From Antedon mediterranea (taxonomy: Eukaryota; Echinodermata; Crinoidea; Comatulida; Antedonidae), in NCBI RefSeq assembly GCF_964355755.1, contig NC_092674.1, positions 28,014,001-28,074,000 of the forward strand: a stretch of DNA of 60,000 nt, read 5' to 3'. Every line of letters starts with the position of its first letter. The stretch's first letter is position 1. The position numbers were made by a program, and so were the translations under genes. Below the pieces are notes generated by a model that did not search any database, was not told the DNA's origin, and worked only from the letters and a program-made list of their open reading frames with translations. Shown piece by piece: positions 57,541 through 60,000 of the stretch.

Positions 57541-57777
57541 GCTGCGTCACACCACGTACCATTTGATTAATTTTTTAATTTGAATTTCTTCAATGCAATT
57601 CTGTGCATGTGTAGACGCATGGCAACTTGTTAGTTATACAATGCTATAAATAAACGACTGATGATTACATGTGCATACTGTAAAGATAGATTATTTGCTT
57701 TTGTTCAAAAGTCATGAATTTCCATAATGGAATTTTGTTGCTTGAACTTTACATTCACAGGGACAAAGTAATGTTTG

Positions 57778-58005
57778 TCAGCGTATCATACAGTATCATA
57801 CAGTTATCATAGTAATGGTCATACAGTTATCATACAGTTATCATACAGTTATCATACAGTATCATACAGTTATCATAGTAATGGTCATACAGTTATCATA
57901 CAGTTATCATACAGTATCATACAGTTATCATAGTAATGGTCATACAGTTATCATACAGTTATCATACAGTATCATACAGTATCATACAGTATCATAGTAA
58001 TGGAC
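57778..58005. repeat. CATACAGT/TAT satellite
   Basis: Units ATCATACAGT and TATCATACAGT with three interspersed AGTAATGGTC segments (a related AGTAATGGAC lies at the right edge), forming a larger period of about 60 bp. Confidence 0.9.
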
Positions 58006-58045
58006 ATTTTCTTCCTACATTGTAACCTCGGTCTCCAAAGAGGTC

Positions 58046-58413
58046 TAGCATTTTATACATAAAATTAGGCAAAAACATGAAAAAAGATGATTAATTAAAT
58101 CACACTTTAAATAGTTTATTTTGTAGTTTTAATACAATTAATTACTTCCGTAGAAAAAAATGCGATAACAAATAATGTTTTCACTTATAAAATGACAAAA
58201 TAAATGGTTAAAATCAACCAAAAGTTCATTTAATGGCAGCCAATTTTACTATTTTTTGTGTAAATTATATATTTTTTTTCAGGTAAATAATTGTTTTTTC
58301 TATCCTATTTTTGGTCAAAGTGGATAACTATTATGTGACATTAAAATGGCATATTCAACAAAAAACATTTTAATATTTTTTTGAGGGGGACAATACAGTA
58401 CATCTTTAATAGA
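58046..58413. repeat. Family D foldback
   Basis: The right end is GGGGGACAATACAGTACATC with TTTAA following. The interior has ATTACTTCCGTAGAAAAAAA and CACTTATAAAATGACAAAAT. The left end is degraded. Confidence 0.65.
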
Positions 58414-59499
58414 ATGATACTAGGAAATAGCTCTTTTGACAAGTTTATCATTTGCTTATGATCGTTGTAGTGTTTGGTGTTCCACAAAGAAATATTTGTG
58501 GATGCATTCGAAAGAGTATATTTCACTAGGCATGCATGCATTTAGAACTTTTTTAGAAAACTTTGTTTTCATTTCGCTCATTTTTGTTTAAGTTTTGGAA
58601 GATTTTACTCGGTGTACAGCGACTTTCTGATTTTTTGTTCTTGAGTTTTTAGTGTGATGAATATTATTATTATGAAATTATTCTTGATAAAGTGAAATTA
58701 ATTGGTTGGTCAGTGATGTTGGTCATTCAATTAATTAGCAAGCCTTTTAGCCAGTTCCTGTCAGAAGTCCCTAATCTGTCATTCATTTCAAATGTGTTAT
58801 ATAAGACGGTTAAATCTACAATAATAATCGGACAAGTAGGTCATAGGTGAGCATTATTGATTATTGGTTAATAACTAATATAGTGTAACTTAATCGTAAG
58901 TAAAATAAGTTAAAATAATTTTGTAACTGAAGGTAATTAGTCTAATTCAAATATTAGGTTGACAAGTTAATTAACCTAATGAGGAATACTCTATATAGTA
59001 AATTTAATTAATAACCATATTACAAAATATCATTACTATAATTCCTGAATTACATTTTTTTTTTTGTTTTTTTTTTATTTTAATAATTTTTTTTGTGTAT
59101 TTTTTCGAAATTGTGATACTGTACTTTCCTTTTTTTACTAACGGTTTTTGTTTTATTTCTTTAACAGAGATATATTACACCGTTTATTTCATTGTTTTCT
59201 AATCAATAAAATAAGTAAAATTGATTGCATTTCATTTCTATTATTCTATGTCCTATTTAGTATCAAATGAAGTATTCATTTTATGATTATGTTGTTTTGA
59301 TTGGTCGTCTCCGAAATATTGGTTAAATTAATGATACTCCAAATTGTTTTGTGAGGAAATGAATCTGAATAGATACACTCTGCCCTAGATATACAATAAT
59401 ATCAGAAATTAAACTTGTATGGTTTCTAGAATTGTGATGAATATACTGTACAGTTGTTTTATTCACGTGGAAATGTCCTTAATATCATACTACTATCCA
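58414..59499. other. Intronic stretch without recognised features
   Basis: AT-rich with long T runs near 59,050-59,100. No exon or foldback copy recognised. Confidence 0.4.
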
Positions 59500-59559
59500 T
59501 AGTATAAGAACAATGTGTAATGTTAATATCTGTGTCATAAATACTAACATAACACAAGT

Positions 59560-59880
59560 TACATCAGTATACTGTAAATGTCCAGTTTCATTGTCAGTAC
59601 AAATGTCCAATTACATAACTAGGTCTATCACTTTGAAATGTCCATGGAGAACATGTTCAGTTTATGTTGCATTGTCCAGTCCAATTATGTTATAATGTCT
59701 AATAATTACGTGGTTTGACTGATTTCTAGTCATGTTGTAATATTCAATCATGGAATGTCCAATTATTGTATTTGTCAGCGTTGCAATACTTTCATGTTGT
59801 AATGTCCAAGCACACATTGGATAATGCGTCTAGTCACGTTGTAAGTCCAAGCACATATTGGATAATGCGTCCATTGTCTA
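59560..59880. repeat. Degenerate TGTCCA repeats
   Basis: AATGTCCA or close variants recur every 20-50 bp, and GTCCAAGCACATATTGGATA is directly duplicated (about 59,805 and 59,846). An old, decayed tandem array. Confidence 0.5.
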
Positions 59881-60000
59881 TGATCGCTCCGTTGGTAAAC
59901 GATATTGACAGTTGTAGCTAAAATAATCTATTGTATACATAAAGAAAACTTGATGCGTCACATTTTCTAAATTGAAAATGTTTGGTTGTGGTGATGGTGG

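Larger units (their letters stand above)
54303..60000 (+). other. DHRSX: DHRSX intron 5 (continues past window)
   Basis: No exon encoding the expected C-terminal DHRSX segment was recognised here. Contents are foldback copies and satellites, listed separately. Confidence 0.65.

Noticed and set aside
57815-57997. Open frame repeating SYHTVII
   Set aside because: It is a translation of the CATACAGT satellite.

Overview
The window is eukaryotic nuclear DNA from an AT-rich, intron-rich and repeat-rich animal genome. The multi-exon genes have GT-AG introns, there are very many foldback elements, and SINE heads derived from 5S rRNA and tRNA are present. The recurring word AGGCCTA and the repeat mix suggest a marine deuterostome, most likely an echinoderm. 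The species assignment is an inference and weak.

Three protein genes lie head to tail on the + strand. (1) 819-7616 holds the last ten coding exons of a CD36/scavenger-receptor-B family gene whose first exons lie left of the window. (2) 8.68-19.7 kb holds a complete second CD36-family gene of twelve coding exons and 482 residues. It has a TATA box, an untranslated first exon and a LIMP-2-like lysosomal dileucine tail. Intron phases match copy 1 at every shared boundary, so the two are tandem paralogues. Copy 2 carries two alternative versions of exon 9 (16269-16342 and 16413-16486) that can only be used one at a time. (3) 22366-54302 holds five exons of a DHRSX-type short-chain dehydrogenase/reductase, with a 24 kb intron that splits the codon after NN of the NNAG motif. 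The last roughly 60 residues must lie right of the window.

Almost everything else is repeats. About 26 copies of one short TTAA-flanked foldback family (family B here) are spread through introns and spacers. At least five further foldback families are present (A, C, D, E, F), plus a Harbinger-like element full of GACGCA/TGCGTC motifs in DHRSX intron 1. The large DHRSX intron also holds a 1.7 kb 63-bp minisatellite (31.44-33.15 kb), a 3.8 kb element with terminal inverted repeats (40.49-44.26 kb), a 5S-derived SINE, an inverted pair of tRNA-type SINEs and several other minisatellites. The 3.8 kb element carries a broken gene with FEN/XPG-like nuclease motifs. A LINE 3' end lies in a CD36 intron at 17.6 kb.

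Functionally, the two CD36-family genes should encode two-pass membrane glycoproteins that bind or carry lipid. Copy 2 looks directed to lysosomes by its tail, and its promoter has a matching TCACGTGA (CLEAR-type) box. DHRSX acts on polyprenol/dolichol intermediates at the ER. Nothing in the window ties it to its CD36 neighbours beyond proximity.
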